Origin: Frankia alni ACN14a
GTDB lineage: Bacteria; Actinomycetota; Actinomycetes; Frankiales; Frankiaceae
DNA: 64,000 nt
Assembly (NCBI RefSeq): GCF_000058485.1
Contig: NC_008278.1
Location: 186,001 to 250,000 of the forward strand
Reading direction: 5' to 3'
Shown here: positions 42,967 through 52,007 of the stretch, piece by piece
How the letters are laid out: each line of letters starts with the position of its first letter
How positions within the stretch are numbered: the first letter of the stretch is position 1
The notes under the pieces: model-generated
What the model was told of the DNA's origin: nothing
The model's input: only the letters and a program-made list of their open reading frames with translations
Database searches by the model: none
Program-made: the position numbers and the translations under genes

Positions 42967-43854
42967 ATGTCCGAAGGGGCGTTCGACGCGCTGCGCGCGG
43001 GGCTCGCGGACGCCGCGAAGACGCTGCGGGCGCTGACCGAGAACGGCGATGCTGACCGGCTTGACCTGCTGAACGCCGTCATGGGACTCGACGACGCGAT
43101 GGGCGACGCCGCCGAGCTGCTCGCCACGCTGCCGGCCTTCCTCGCCGCCGCCGAGCCGGTTGAGCCGATCCGGTCGGACCTGGCCGACTGGGCGTCCCGG
43201 CAGGCCGAGGCGGCCCGGCGCGTCGCCCAGGCGCGGGCGCTGCTGGACGCGCGGCTGGCCGACGAACGCCAGCTCGACGGGCTGGCCGCCGAGCACGCCG
43301 AGCTGACCCGGCGGCTCGCCGACCTCGAGCGGGCCGAGCGGCTCGCCGCGTCGCTGCCGGCTCTGCGCGAGCAGCACCGAGTGCTCGCGGAGCGGGTCTC
43401 GGCCTTCTCCGACCCGGCGCTGCGCGCCGAACAGGCCGTCGAGCTGGCCGCCGTCCAGCTTGACCTGCTGACCGGCCTGCGCGCCGGCGGCTGGCGTGCC
43501 GAGCTGGCCGACGCGCTCGCCGCGGCGGCGGCCGCGCAGGCACGGCTCGCCGAGCAGCTCGCCGTCGACCGGGAACGCCTGAGCGGGCTCGAGGGCGAGA
43601 ACGACCGCACCCGCGCGGAGCTGGCCGTCATCGACGAGCGGGCCGCCCGGCTCGAGGACGAGCACCGCGAGCTGCAGGCCCGGCTCTCGGCGCGGCTGAA
43701 GGCCAACCAGCGGGTCGCGGGCAGCATGGCCGGGCTACGCGAGGCCGACCGGCGCCTCACCGAGATCGACGGCATGCTGGCCGCGGCCCTGCGCGAGCGG
43801 GAGACCGCCCTGGCCGACAGTCGTCGCCGGCGGCGCAACGGCGAGGCGACCTGA
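42967..43854 (+). CDS. Coiled-coil protein, last gene of the forward operon
   Basis: 295 residues starting at ATG 42967 after a G-rich ribosome site. Almost the whole chain is a long coiled coil (residues about 60-285) with many heptads such as LAAEHAELTRRLADLERAE. There is no transmembrane segment and no enzyme motif. It ends eight bases from the convergent GAP1-like gene on the other strand. A scaffold role is the simplest guess. Confidence 0.65.
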   Translation: MSEGAFDALRAGLADAAKTLRALTENGDADRLDLLNAVMGLDDAMGDAAELLATLPAFLAAAEPVEPIRSDLADWASRQAEAARRVAQARALLDARLADERQLDGLAAEHAELTRRLADLERAERLAASLPALREQHRVLAERVSAFSDPALRAEQAVELAAVQLDLLTGLRAGGWRAELADALAAAAAAQARLAEQLAVDRERLSGLEGENDRTRAELAVIDERAARLEDEHRELQARLSARLKANQRVAGSMAGLREADRRLTEIDGMLAAALRERETALADSRRRRRNGEAT

Positions 43855-43862
43855 GACGCGCA

Positions 43863-45995
43863 CTACTGCCTGGGCAGGTATCCCTCGATCATGTCCCGCC
43901 AGGCCCTGGCCGTCTCGCTCGGGAGCTTCGGCCGTCCGAGCAGGTAGGTGCGCACCGCCACGCGCAGGCTGTCCGGGAGCATGTGGCCGGTGTCCCGGAC
44001 GAGGCTCTCCAACAGCCGCAGCGTCCGGTCGGCGACGGCGAGGTCGGCCGGCCAGCCCTCGGCGTCCAGCGACCTGCCGAGCTCGTGCAGCAGCCGGACG
44101 CCCATGTCGGAGGCGAACCGTCTCGTGAGACCCATGACCGTCCGATGCAGCGCGACGCCGTAGTCGGGCACCGTCATCCGTGCCGCGATCGGCCGGACCG
44201 GGCGCCCGTCGAGCAGCAGCGCCACCGCGTCGGCCAGCGCCACCGCCGCCAGCTGGCCACCGGGCCGGTTGGCTCCGGGTGCGCCGCCGGTTCCCTGGCC
44301 GGCTGACGCACGTAGCTCACCGGCCCAGGCCGCGGCCACCGGGGCGGCCAGTGACCTGGCGGCCGCCTGCTCCAGCAGCCAGCGCGTCATCGGGACGCGC
44401 AGCGGCTCCCCGACGCCGACCAGCCTCGCCAGCCGCGAGAGTGCCAGCAGATACCGGTGGTCGGCGAGCAGCGGCAGGCCCGCCTCGCTGCCGGCGGCCG
44501 CGAACACCTGCCCGTCCGGCCGGTTCGAGAGGACCTCGACGAACGGCCGTACCGCCTGGGCAAGCGCGGGCTCGCGGACCAGCCAGGCCAGCCAACCCAC
44601 GCTGTGCGCGGCTGCCTGGCCGCCGTCGAGGCCTGGGCCGCCGTTGCGGGCCGCAGCGCCCGCAGGGCGGGCACCGGCGGCGCGCTGGTCGTCCGCGACG
44701 GCCAGCCGCGCGAGCTCCAGCGACACGTACGGCGCGCCGTGGTGGTGCGCGAGCGCGGCGCGCACCGCGTCGTCCTGCTCGCGGGTATCCAGGCCCGCCA
44801 GCTTCCCCCGCAGCCGCTGAGCGCGCAGCAGGGCGGAGGTGTCCTCGGCGCTCCGGAGGGCAGCGCGTCGGCGCGCCTGCTGGTCCTCGGTGCCGGCCGC
44901 GGCCCCCGCGTGGGCGCGCCGAGCCCGGGTCAGGACCGGGACCAGCGTCGCGAAGAAGGCCGGCCCCGGCAGGTCAGCCAGGCTGAGCAGCGCGTGGCGC
45001 GGGTCGGCGATCGGGTGCGCGCCCTGGTAGGCCGGCTCGGTGAGGTGCGCGACGATGCGCTCCACCGGCTCGCCGTACCGGTCCCGCAGACCGATGAGCA
45101 ACCGCTGGTACTCCGCGGCCGCGTCGGGCAGCGCCGGCAGCTCACCCGGGTGACCGCCGACGGGCACCCGGGCCGCCACCGCGCCGGGCCACGCCTGGTC
45201 GCTGAACGCCAGCCGGATCCGGTGGTCGGCTCCGGAACGCACCCAGGTGGAGGCGACGAGCTGGGCCCGTTGGCCGAACGGCAGCAGCGCCGCCACCGCG
45301 TCCAGCAGCCGCAGCCGCTCCGCCACCCGCTGTTCCGGCGGCAGCGCGGGCGCGCCGAGCAGCGCGACCGGGCCGCACAGCACCAGGCCCGCGACGCCGG
45401 CGGCGAACCGGAACCGATCCTCGTCGGCCAGGTACTGCGCGACCACCGCCGGGTCGAGCCCCGGGAGGTGCCCGAGCCGGGCCGGGGCGCCGGCCTCCGC
45501 ATCGGTCGCGGCGTCGGCCTCTGGGCGTAGGACCGCCGCGACCGCCGGGTCCAGGCGCAGCGCGCTGTGGAGATCCTCGTACGTCACCTGTGCGGCGGCG
45601 AGCTCGTCGAACGGCGCGCACAGGTAGGTGGTGCGCGCGATCCGCCGGCCCGCGCCGTCGACCTCGGCGGTCCAGTCGCACCGCGCGACCCCGAGCAGAC
45701 CGCCGCCCGGGCGCGGGGCGTAGCTCACCGTCACCCAGGGAAGTCCACCGGTGTCCGGCCGGCCAGCGGCCTCCGGCGGGGGCGGGGTGCCCGGGGTGAA
45801 GCGTCGCAGGATCGCCCCGTAGTCGCCGCGCCCGAAGTAGACCGAGCTGCACCGCAGGACCGCGTAGTCGGCGAAGGTACCCGGCAGCTTGCCCTTGACC
45901 GCCCATCCGGCCTCGATCCGCGCGGGCGGTCGACCCGCGCGCGGGGGCTCGTCGGGGGGGTGGTCTCCGCCGCGGTCGGCGGCCCCTCCGTGCAT
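43863..45995 (-). CDS. GTPase-associated protein (GAP1-like), second copy
   Basis: 710 residues, starting at ATG 45995, twelve bases after the stop of its GTPase. The N-terminal domain (AGWAVKGKLPGTFADYAVLR, LPWVTVSYAPRP, TTYLCAPFDELAAAQVTYED) and the middle LLDAVAALLPFGQ with ASTWVRSGADHRIRLAF match the GAP1 family and the larger forward-strand protein. The C-terminal 350 residues are helical and end with a SLRVAVRTYLLGRPKL segment. It is shorter than its forward counterpart and has no disordered tail. Together with the next gene it forms a self-contained pair. Confidence 0.75.
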   Translation of the reverse strand: MHGGAADRGGDHPPDEPPRAGRPPARIEAGWAVKGKLPGTFADYAVLRCSSVYFGRGDYGAILRRFTPGTPPPPEAAGRPDTGGLPWVTVSYAPRPGGGLLGVARCDWTAEVDGAGRRIARTTYLCAPFDELAAAQVTYEDLHSALRLDPAVAAVLRPEADAATDAEAGAPARLGHLPGLDPAVVAQYLADEDRFRFAAGVAGLVLCGPVALLGAPALPPEQRVAERLRLLDAVAALLPFGQRAQLVASTWVRSGADHRIRLAFSDQAWPGAVAARVPVGGHPGELPALPDAAAEYQRLLIGLRDRYGEPVERIVAHLTEPAYQGAHPIADPRHALLSLADLPGPAFFATLVPVLTRARRAHAGAAAGTEDQQARRRAALRSAEDTSALLRAQRLRGKLAGLDTREQDDAVRAALAHHHGAPYVSLELARLAVADDQRAAGARPAGAAARNGGPGLDGGQAAAHSVGWLAWLVREPALAQAVRPFVEVLSNRPDGQVFAAAGSEAGLPLLADHRYLLALSRLARLVGVGEPLRVPMTRWLLEQAAARSLAAPVAAAWAGELRASAGQGTGGAPGANRPGGQLAAVALADAVALLLDGRPVRPIAARMTVPDYGVALHRTVMGLTRRFASDMGVRLLHELGRSLDAEGWPADLAVADRTLRLLESLVRDTGHMLPDSLRVAVRTYLLGRPKLPSETARAWRDMIEGYLPRQ

Positions 45996-46007
45996 GGCGC
46001 CAGCCGC

Positions 46008-47426
46008 CTACAGGACGAGCGGGCCGGGTGGCGGCGGCGGGTTGAAGGTCCCGTCGCCCGCGCCGCCGGCCGGGCGGGGCCAGTCGCCGCCCGTTCCGGT
46101 AGGGGGCCCGAGGCCGTCGGGGTTGTCAGGGCCGTCGGGACCGCCGAGGTCGTCGAGGTCGTCGAGGTCGTCGCCGGGCTCGCGGGGCCGCGTCGGCTCG
46201 ACGGCCCGCGGCGGGCGCGCGCGGCGGATGGAGTCCTCCAGCCAGAGAAACGGCTCCAGCACGTTGACCGGGCGGGCCCGGCCGCGGATCCGATTGACGC
46301 CGCCCACGCCGTCCTCCACATTCCGGAAGTCCTGAATGCGGAAATAGCCACTCGGGCCGATGTAGAAGCCGACGGAGGATGTCGCGAAGTAGCGAATCCG
46401 GTCAGGGTGGAAGTACCGCTCGAGCATGCCGCGGACCAGCACACCGCTGCCAGCCCGGCCGCCTCGGCAGAGCTCGGCGAAGAAGTCGGCCGCGTCGTCG
46501 TCGACGATCTCCGGCTGGAGCGTCTCGTCCTCGCTGATCCCGACGAAGCCGCCGTCGTAGGCCTGCCGGAACACCTCGGGGTCGTCAATCTTGGTGACGC
46601 AGATGGCCAGGTAGTGGGGGAGTTTGCCGTCCGGGAGCCGGGAGAGCTCCTCCGCCCGCAGCGCCACTCGTCCGAGCATGCTCTCGAGGAACTGGTAGGA
46701 GTCACCCCGGCCGGCCTCGCGCAACGGATCGAACAGATAGACCATCCCGTCCGCCCGGGCCAGATGGTCCACGAGGTTCTCGACGTCGTCGCCGGCCTCG
46801 GGTGTCTGGGCGAACAGGTCACTCACGTAGTCGTCCGAGGACGGGCCGAGGACCGCCTCCTCAGGCTGGTTGCGGAACATCGTGCCGCTGACGTCGAGCA
46901 GGGTGATGCGGAAGTCACGGCGACGGGCGCGCTGGCGCAGCATCCGGGCCAGCCACGCGCCACGCGACCGTGGCCGGAGCATCCGCAGCGACAGCGGCTC
47001 GGGGACGTCAGTGCTGGCCTGCGGAAACTCGCCGTTGGCGAGCTGGGTGCCCGCCTCGGCCAGGAACCTCGACGTGCGCGCGTTTCCCGGGAACATCAGC
47101 CAGTCCTGCTCGCCGCCGCGCTGGCGGGCGACCGCGACCTGCAGAGCGGCGAGCATCGTCGTCTTGCCGCTCTGCGTCGCGCCCCACAGCCCGATCCGGC
47201 TGCCGGTCTCCGCTTCGTTCTCCTCACGCCGGCCGGTCCGGCGCCCGCCGGCCGCGGGGCCGCCGCGATCGGCCGCGCCGCCGAACCCGGCTGCGCCGAC
47301 ACGGCGGCGTTCGCGCGCGCGGTCACCTCCCCGCCCAGGGCGAAGACCATCGCCCCGCCCGGCGGGGCCGCGCCGCCAGCCCCGGGCGCCTCGCCCCGGG
47401 CCGGTCGGTTCGGCCGGCTGCGTCAT
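46008..47426 (-). CDS. TRAFAC-like GTPase, second copy
   Basis: 472 residues from the ATG at 47426; the frame is open 36 codons further up, but no better start is visible. The P-loop GATQSGKT is at residues 82-89, G3-like motif LLDVSG near 180, and TKID near 280. RIGLWGATQSGKTTMLAAL closely follows the forward-strand GTPase RIGLWGAPSSGKTTLLAAL. The first 75 residues are Gly/Arg-rich and the last 60 are Pro/Asp-rich (DDLDDLDDL), both probably disordered. It lies upstream of the GAP1-like gene in a two-gene reverse operon. Confidence 0.8.
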   Translation of the reverse strand: MTQPAEPTGPGRGARGWRRGPAGRGDGLRPGRGGDRARERRRVGAAGFGGAADRGGPAAGGRRTGRREENEAETGSRIGLWGATQSGKTTMLAALQVAVARQRGGEQDWLMFPGNARTSRFLAEAGTQLANGEFPQASTDVPEPLSLRMLRPRSRGAWLARMLRQRARRRDFRITLLDVSGTMFRNQPEEAVLGPSSDDYVSDLFAQTPEAGDDVENLVDHLARADGMVYLFDPLREAGRGDSYQFLESMLGRVALRAEELSRLPDGKLPHYLAICVTKIDDPEVFRQAYDGGFVGISEDETLQPEIVDDDAADFFAELCRGGRAGSGVLVRGMLERYFHPDRIRYFATSSVGFYIGPSGYFRIQDFRNVEDGVGGVNRIRGRARPVNVLEPFLWLEDSIRRARPPRAVEPTRPREPGDDLDDLDDLGGPDGPDNPDGLGPPTGTGGDWPRPAGGAGDGTFNPPPPPGPLVL

Positions 47427-47689
47427 CCGTTCCACCACCGGGTACCGGCAGGATCGCCGGACTCGTGCCAGGTCATGATTCCCCCGTACTCGTCTCGCGG
47501 ACGATGCCCACCACTCCACCTCGTTCGCAGCCACGGCGAAGATGGGTCTGGCCGGATAAATCTACCATTTACCCGGTGTCGGGGCGTCGGGTGCCGGTCC
47601 GCCGTCACGGTCCCCGCGAGCCGACCACGGCGCTGCCGGCGGTGCTGTACGTCCATGGCGGCGGCCGCAGGGGAAGAAGACTCGGCGAA

Positions 47690-48310
47690 AAGCGACCGGA
47701 CTCCGTCTCAGCGCGGCTCCTGCCAGCGTGGTTCCTCAAGCGTGGTTCCTGGAAGCGTGGTTCCTGGAAGCGTGAGTCCGGTAGGCGTGGTGCCGCCTGA
47801 AGAAGCATTTTCGTGTACGGGTGCCGTGGGTTGTCGAAAACCGCCTTCGCGGCTCCTTCCTCCACGACCTCACCGTCTTTCATGATGAGTAGTCGGTCGC
47901 TGACGTGTGTTACGACGGTGAGGTCGTGAGTGATGAACAACCTGGCGATTCCCAGCTGCCGTTGCAGCTCGGACAGCAGGTCGAGCACCTGGGCCTGCAC
48001 CGACACGTCCAGCGCGGAGACGGGCTCGTCGCAGACTGGATGAGCTGGATGCGCCGCCAGCGCCCTCGCCTGGACCGCGCCGCTGCCCCTGACCAGGGCT
48101 GCCCGTGGAGCAGCACGCGTCCCTGGTCGGGGTGGGTCAGACCCGTCACCGTCCGCGCGAGTGTGCTCTTGCCGGAGCTGGACTCGCCGACCGGTCCGAC
48201 GGTCTCGCCCGCCCGCGGTGTCAGAGACACCTCGGCCACCGCACGCCGGTCGCCGAAGGACCGGGTCACGCGGTCGACCTCGACCAACGGGTCGCCGTCA
48301 CGGACGCGGG
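47690..48310 (-). pseudogene. Oligopeptide-type ABC ATPase with internal deletion
   Basis: Two parts of one DppF/OppF-type ATPase remain on the reverse strand. The upstream part gives VEVDRVTRSFGDRRAVAEVS and the Walker A GESSSGKST (consensus has GESGSGKST). The downstream part, in another frame, starts at DEPVSALDVSVQAQ and continues through FITHDLTVVTHVSDRLLIM to HPYTKMLLQAAP. Between them, near base 48033, the Q-loop, signature and start of Walker B (about 100 codons) are missing. Such ATPases often sit beside FMN-dependent monooxygenases like the two that follow, so a transporter may have been lost here. Confidence 0.75.
47727..47770. repeat. 15-base tandem repeat at the pseudogene 3' end
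   Basis: CGTGGTTCCTGGAAG occurs twice exactly (47741-47755, 47756-47770) and once as a shortened variant before (47727-47740). It encodes FQEPR repeats at the end of the broken ATPase frame. Confidence 0.75.
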
Positions 48311-48406
48311 CGCGGGTCGCGCGTGTTCCCCGCGCGATGTCGAGCGGATACTGAAGGGACCCCCGCTTCTCGTGGTCAGATGGATCAGACGGAGCGGATG
48401 CGCCCC

Positions 48407-48434
48407 GCGAACGGCGAACCGCGAACGGCGAACC
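48407..48434. repeat. 14-base tandem repeat
   Basis: GCGAACGGCGAACC occurs twice without a break just after the 3' end of the reverse-strand flavin monooxygenase gene. No function is apparent. Confidence 0.6.
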
Positions 48435-48454
48435 GCCGGCGGCCGTGAACCGCG

Positions 48455-49480
48455 TTACCTCGCGGGCGCCGGACCGAGGCCGGCGGCCACCGCCAGGCGC
48501 CGCAACGAGTTCCGTCGATCCTCGGGATCGTGGATGTTGGAGATGGCCATCACCTCGTCGGCCCCGCTGGCCGCGACGAGTTCGCCAAGCCGACTCGCCA
48601 CCCGGTCGACGCCGCCGACCACGTCACCGCGGACATCCAGCGTGTCGCGCGCGGCCCGCTGGGCGTCGGTGAGACGCCGGGCCAGCGCCCGCTCGACGGG
48701 CTCGAGCGGGCTGGGGTTGCCGGTGAGATGGTCGAGCACGGCGAGCCGCTCGGGGGCGGCGAGGGCCTCCGCGTGCTCGTCGTCCTCGCCCACCCAGACC
48801 CGGGCGGCGAGGATCCCCAGCGGCCGGTCTCCCGGCGCGGCCGGCACGAAGGACTCGCGGTAGCGGCGCAGCGCGCGGGCGGCCACCGCCGGGTCCTGGT
48901 AGACGCAGAAGAAGCCGTACCCGAGCCCGGCCCGAGCGGCGAGCTCGGCGCTGCCGACACTGGAGCCGAGCAGGAACACCGGAGGCAGCGGGACCCCGGC
49001 CGGTGACGCGACGAGCGCTCGGTGGGGATCATCGGCGGGAAGCTGGCAGCGCCCGCCGATGCCGAGCAGGTGCCGCAGGTGGTCGCCGAACCTCTCCAGT
49101 CCGTCCGGGGTGCGCAGCAGCGCGTCGCGGGTGGGGTCGTCGCCGGTACCGGTGGACCGGCCCACCCCGAGATCGATCCGTCCCGGATGCAGTGCCTCAA
49201 GGGTGCGGAACTGCTCGGCGACGTGCAGGGGCGCGTGGTTGGGCAGCATGACGCCACCGGAGCCAACGCGTATCCGGCTCGTCCGGTCGGCGATGTGGCC
49301 GATGAGGATTTCCGGTGCCGCGATCGCCATGTTCCGCACGCCGTGGTGTTCGGCCAGCCAAAACCGGGTGTAGCCGAGCTCGTCGGCGAGCTGGGCGAGG
49401 GCGGTCGAGTGACCGAGGCTCTGCGCCGGCGTGATCTCCGCGGACACGGGACCCTGGTCGACGATGGAGACGGCGACCAC
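48455..49480 (-). CDS. Luciferase-like FMN monooxygenase (MsnO8-like)
   Basis: 341 residues. The bacterial-luciferase-like barrel is recognised from FWLAEHHGVRNMAIAAPEIL, RIRVGSGGVMLPNHAPLHVA and RIDLGVGRSTGT (flavin/phosphate contacts). Length and these motifs fit the MsnO8-type class of F420- or FMN-dependent oxidoreductases. The GTG start at 49480 directly abuts the stop of the upstream monooxygenase gene, so both are made together. The substrate is unknown; such enzymes often desulfonate or hydroxylate small organic compounds. Confidence 0.88.
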   Translation of the reverse strand: MVAVSIVDQGPVSAEITPAQSLGHSTALAQLADELGYTRFWLAEHHGVRNMAIAAPEILIGHIADRTSRIRVGSGGVMLPNHAPLHVAEQFRTLEALHPGRIDLGVGRSTGTGDDPTRDALLRTPDGLERFGDHLRHLLGIGGRCQLPADDPHRALVASPAGVPLPPVFLLGSSVGSAELAARAGLGYGFFCVYQDPAVAARALRRYRESFVPAAPGDRPLGILAARVWVGEDDEHAEALAAPERLAVLDHLTGNPSPLEPVERALARRLTDAQRAARDTLDVRGDVVGGVDRVASRLGELVAASGADEVMAISNIHDPEDRRNSLRRLAVAAGLGPAPAR

Positions 49481-50824
49481 CTACAGCGCCCTCGCCAGCG
49501 GTCGCCGGGCCGCGACGTCCGGGATCGGGAGCCCGTAGTGCTCCCGCAACGTCGTCCCGCGGTAGTCCGAGCGGAAGATGCCACGCCGCCGCAGGATCGG
49601 CACCACCTGGTCCACGAGGGCCGGCAACCCGTCGACGGTGACGTCCGGCATGAGGGTGAACCCGTCGACCACTCCGGCGGCGAACCAGGTCTCGATCACA
49701 TCGGCGACCTGTTCGGGGTCGCCCACCGCGACGATGTGCCCCCCACCGCCGCCCCGGCGGATGATGTCGCGCAGCGTGTGCCCCGCCGCGGCGAGGCGGG
49801 CGAACGGACGGGCGTGGCCGCGCACGCGCGCCAGGTTCTCCCGCAGGGTCGGCGGAACCGGGCGGTCCAGCTCCAGATCCTCGGCGGGCAGGCCGAGCTG
49901 CGCCGCGAGGGCCCGCAGCGAGCCGCGCGGGTCGGACAGCTCGTCGAGGGCCTGGCGCCGTTCGAGCGCCTCCCGCTCGGTGCCACCGACGGAGGTGACG
50001 AGTCCGGGCAGGAACCGCACCGCATCCGGCGGACGGCCCAGACCTGCCGCCCGGGACCGGACGACGTCCAGCTCCGCCCGGGCCGTGTCCAGGTCCACCG
50101 CGGCCGTGAACATCGCCTCGCCGGTCCGCGCGGTGAGCGTCCGCACCTGGTCGGACACCCCCGCGTGGTATAGCACCGGGTAGCCCTGTTCGGAGGGGGG
50201 AAGGCTGAGCGGCCCCCGGACGCTGAAGAACCTGCCCTGGTGGTCGATCGGCCTGATCTTCGCCATGTCGGCATACAGCCCGGACTCCACGTCCGCGACC
50301 AGGGCGTCGGGTGCCCAGCTGCGCCACAGGTCGAGCACGACCGCGACGAACTCCTCGGCCCGGGCGTAGCGCGTCTGGCTGCTCGGCTCCTGTGCGACGA
50401 AGTTCGCCGAGACCCGTGGACCCGATGTGGTCACGGCGTTCCAGCCGGCCCGGCCGTGACTGATCAGGTCCAACGCCTGGAACCGACGGGCGATGTTGAA
50501 CGGTTCGTTGAACGTGGTGGACGCCGTGCCGACCAGCCCGATCCGCTCGGTGACCGTGGCCATCGCGGTCAGGATCAGCGTCGGCTCCAGGCCGTTGAGC
50601 TGCGGGTAGTTGTCGATGTCGGCGTGCAGGCCCGGCACGTCGGCGAGAAAGATCGAGTCCAGCCGTCCACGCTCAGCGAGCTTCGCGACCTCGAGGTAGC
50701 CCTCGATCCGGGCAAAAGCGAGCGGGTCGGAGCCCGGCCACCGCCACGCCCCAGGATGGTGCCCGGCCGCCACCGGATGAACGCTGAGGTGCAACTCGCG
50801 CCCGCGCAGATCCGGCAACGACAT
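49481..50824 (-). CDS. NtaA/SnaA/SoxA-family FMN-dependent monooxygenase
   Basis: 447 residues from ATG 50824, which has AAGGAG eight bases upstream; the frame is open for 100 more codons but they are not conserved. The family pattern is clear: LDSIFLADVPG, EPTLILTAMATVTERIGL, FQALDLISHGRAGWNAVTT and the closing VDGFTLMPDVTVDGL. These enzymes use FMNH2 from a separate reductase to attack sulfur, nitrogen or aromatic compounds. No reductase is adjacent. Together with the second flavin enzyme and the ABC ATPase remnant, this is probably a sulfur- or nitrogen-scavenging locus (inference). Confidence 0.9.
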   Translation of the reverse strand: MSLPDLRGRELHLSVHPVAAGHHPGAWRWPGSDPLAFARIEGYLEVAKLAERGRLDSIFLADVPGLHADIDNYPQLNGLEPTLILTAMATVTERIGLVGTASTTFNEPFNIARRFQALDLISHGRAGWNAVTTSGPRVSANFVAQEPSSQTRYARAEEFVAVVLDLWRSWAPDALVADVESGLYADMAKIRPIDHQGRFFSVRGPLSLPPSEQGYPVLYHAGVSDQVRTLTARTGEAMFTAAVDLDTARAELDVVRSRAAGLGRPPDAVRFLPGLVTSVGGTEREALERRQALDELSDPRGSLRALAAQLGLPAEDLELDRPVPPTLRENLARVRGHARPFARLAAAGHTLRDIIRRGGGGGHIVAVGDPEQVADVIETWFAAGVVDGFTLMPDVTVDGLPALVDQVVPILRRRGIFRSDYRGTTLREHYGLPIPDVAARRPLARAL

Positions 50825-51245
50825 CAGGTGCTCCTTGTCAGGGTCATCGGTTTCAGGGTCATCGGTCGCCGCCGCGGCACGGCGCTGGTGCGGCACGGGC
50901 GGGACAGGAGGGCGCGCGGCGGCGGGGCATACCAAAAAGGCCCACGGAGATCGCGGCGATGGGCGACGCGGGTGGTGCGCGGCCACTCTCAACCGAAAGA
51001 AGGCATGAATCCGAAAGAAACATGAATCGGTGACGTGGTGAACCGGAGTACGTACGTGCGTGCGCGGGGGCCGGCGGATGGCGGAAAAAGTCGATCGCCG
51101 GCGGGGTGGAATCCCCGCCCGCGTCATCGGGGGCGGACGGGATTTCGCTGCACGGCGAAAAGCCGCCGCTTGTCTCGCTGCCTCCTTACCCGATGATCCG
51201 CCGCCGTCGCAGCTTACCGGCGCGGTACTCCGGTTTGCAAGAGTC
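50825..51245. other. Intergenic region upstream of monooxygenase operon
   Basis: 421 bases between the TetR gene and the monooxygenase genes, both on the reverse strand. I see no gene. It holds a tandem imperfect repeat (50993-51027), about 170 bases upstream of the monooxygenase start, and should contain its promoter. Confidence 0.5.
50993..51027. repeat. Tandem imperfect 17/18-base repeat, possible operator
   Basis: CCGAAAGAAGGCATGAAT (50993-51010) is followed directly by CCGAAAGAAACATGAAT (51011-51027). The stretch is AT-rich for this DNA and sits in the promoter-proximal region of the monooxygenase operon, next to a TetR regulator gene. Confidence 0.45.
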
Positions 51246-51890
51246 CTAGGAGTCCGTTGCTCTTCGGGGTGGTGTGGTTCCCTGCTGTTCGCCCTGTTCC
51301 CCCGGCGACGGGAAAGTCCGCAGCCCGTCGACCATCACGGTCAGCAGTGCACGCACGTGGTCGTCCCGGTCGGGGCTTTGTTCCTTGACCCAGGACAGGG
51401 CGCTGACCAGCGAGATGACCTCGTCCGGCCGCACGTCCGCCCGGACCTGCTCGGTCCGCTGGGCCCGGATGAGCAGCGATTCGGCGGCCAGGTCGACGGC
51501 CCGGCAGGATCTGTGCAGCTCCGAGCCCTCGTCCCGGGAGCCGGCGAGCAACGCCGCTGAAACGCCCTGATAGATGGCGACGTGCGAGATCAGATCTGCC
51601 AGCCAGTCGAACAGCGCGGTGGCCGCGTCCGCGGCGCCGAGCAGCCGCTCGGCCTCGGCGCAGAGGGCCGCGGTCCGGTCGTGCAGCAGCGCCTCGAGCA
51701 GCGCGTCCCGGCTCGGGAAATGACGGAACAGCGTGCCCGTCCCCACGCCGGCCCGGCGCGCCACCTCGTTGAGCGAGATGTCCCCGTCGCGGCTGGCCAG
51801 CGCCTCCCGGGCGACCGCCAGGATGCGCTCCCGGTTGCGGCGCGCGTGGGACCGCATCCCCCGTTCCTGGCTCTCCGCCTGGTCGACCAC
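51246..51890 (-). CDS. TetR-family transcriptional regulator
   Basis: 214 residues from GTG 51890, with GGAGG seven bases upstream. The N-terminal helix-turn-helix is standard: RILAVAREALA, then ISLNEVARRAGVGTGTLFRHF (residues about 38-60). The C-terminal ligand domain is variable and ends in a disordered tail. It is the only intact regulator close to the monooxygenases and the downstream hydrolase, so it may control one of them. Confidence 0.9.
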   Translation of the reverse strand: MVDQAESQERGMRSHARRNRERILAVAREALASRDGDISLNEVARRAGVGTGTLFRHFPSRDALLEALLHDRTAALCAEAERLLGAADAATALFDWLADLISHVAIYQGVSAALLAGSRDEGSELHRSCRAVDLAAESLLIRAQRTEQVRADVRPDEVISLVSALSWVKEQSPDRDDHVRALLTVMVDGLRTFPSPGEQGEQQGTTPPRRATDS

Positions 51891-52007
51891 GCGAACCTCC
51901 CTGATCCAGGCCGGGCGCGTCGGCCGTCCGTCGAGCCTATGAAGTTCCGCTGGCCGGTACGACCGTTCGGATGCGGCCGGGCGGGTTGCCCCTCGGCATC
52001 CTGTCGC

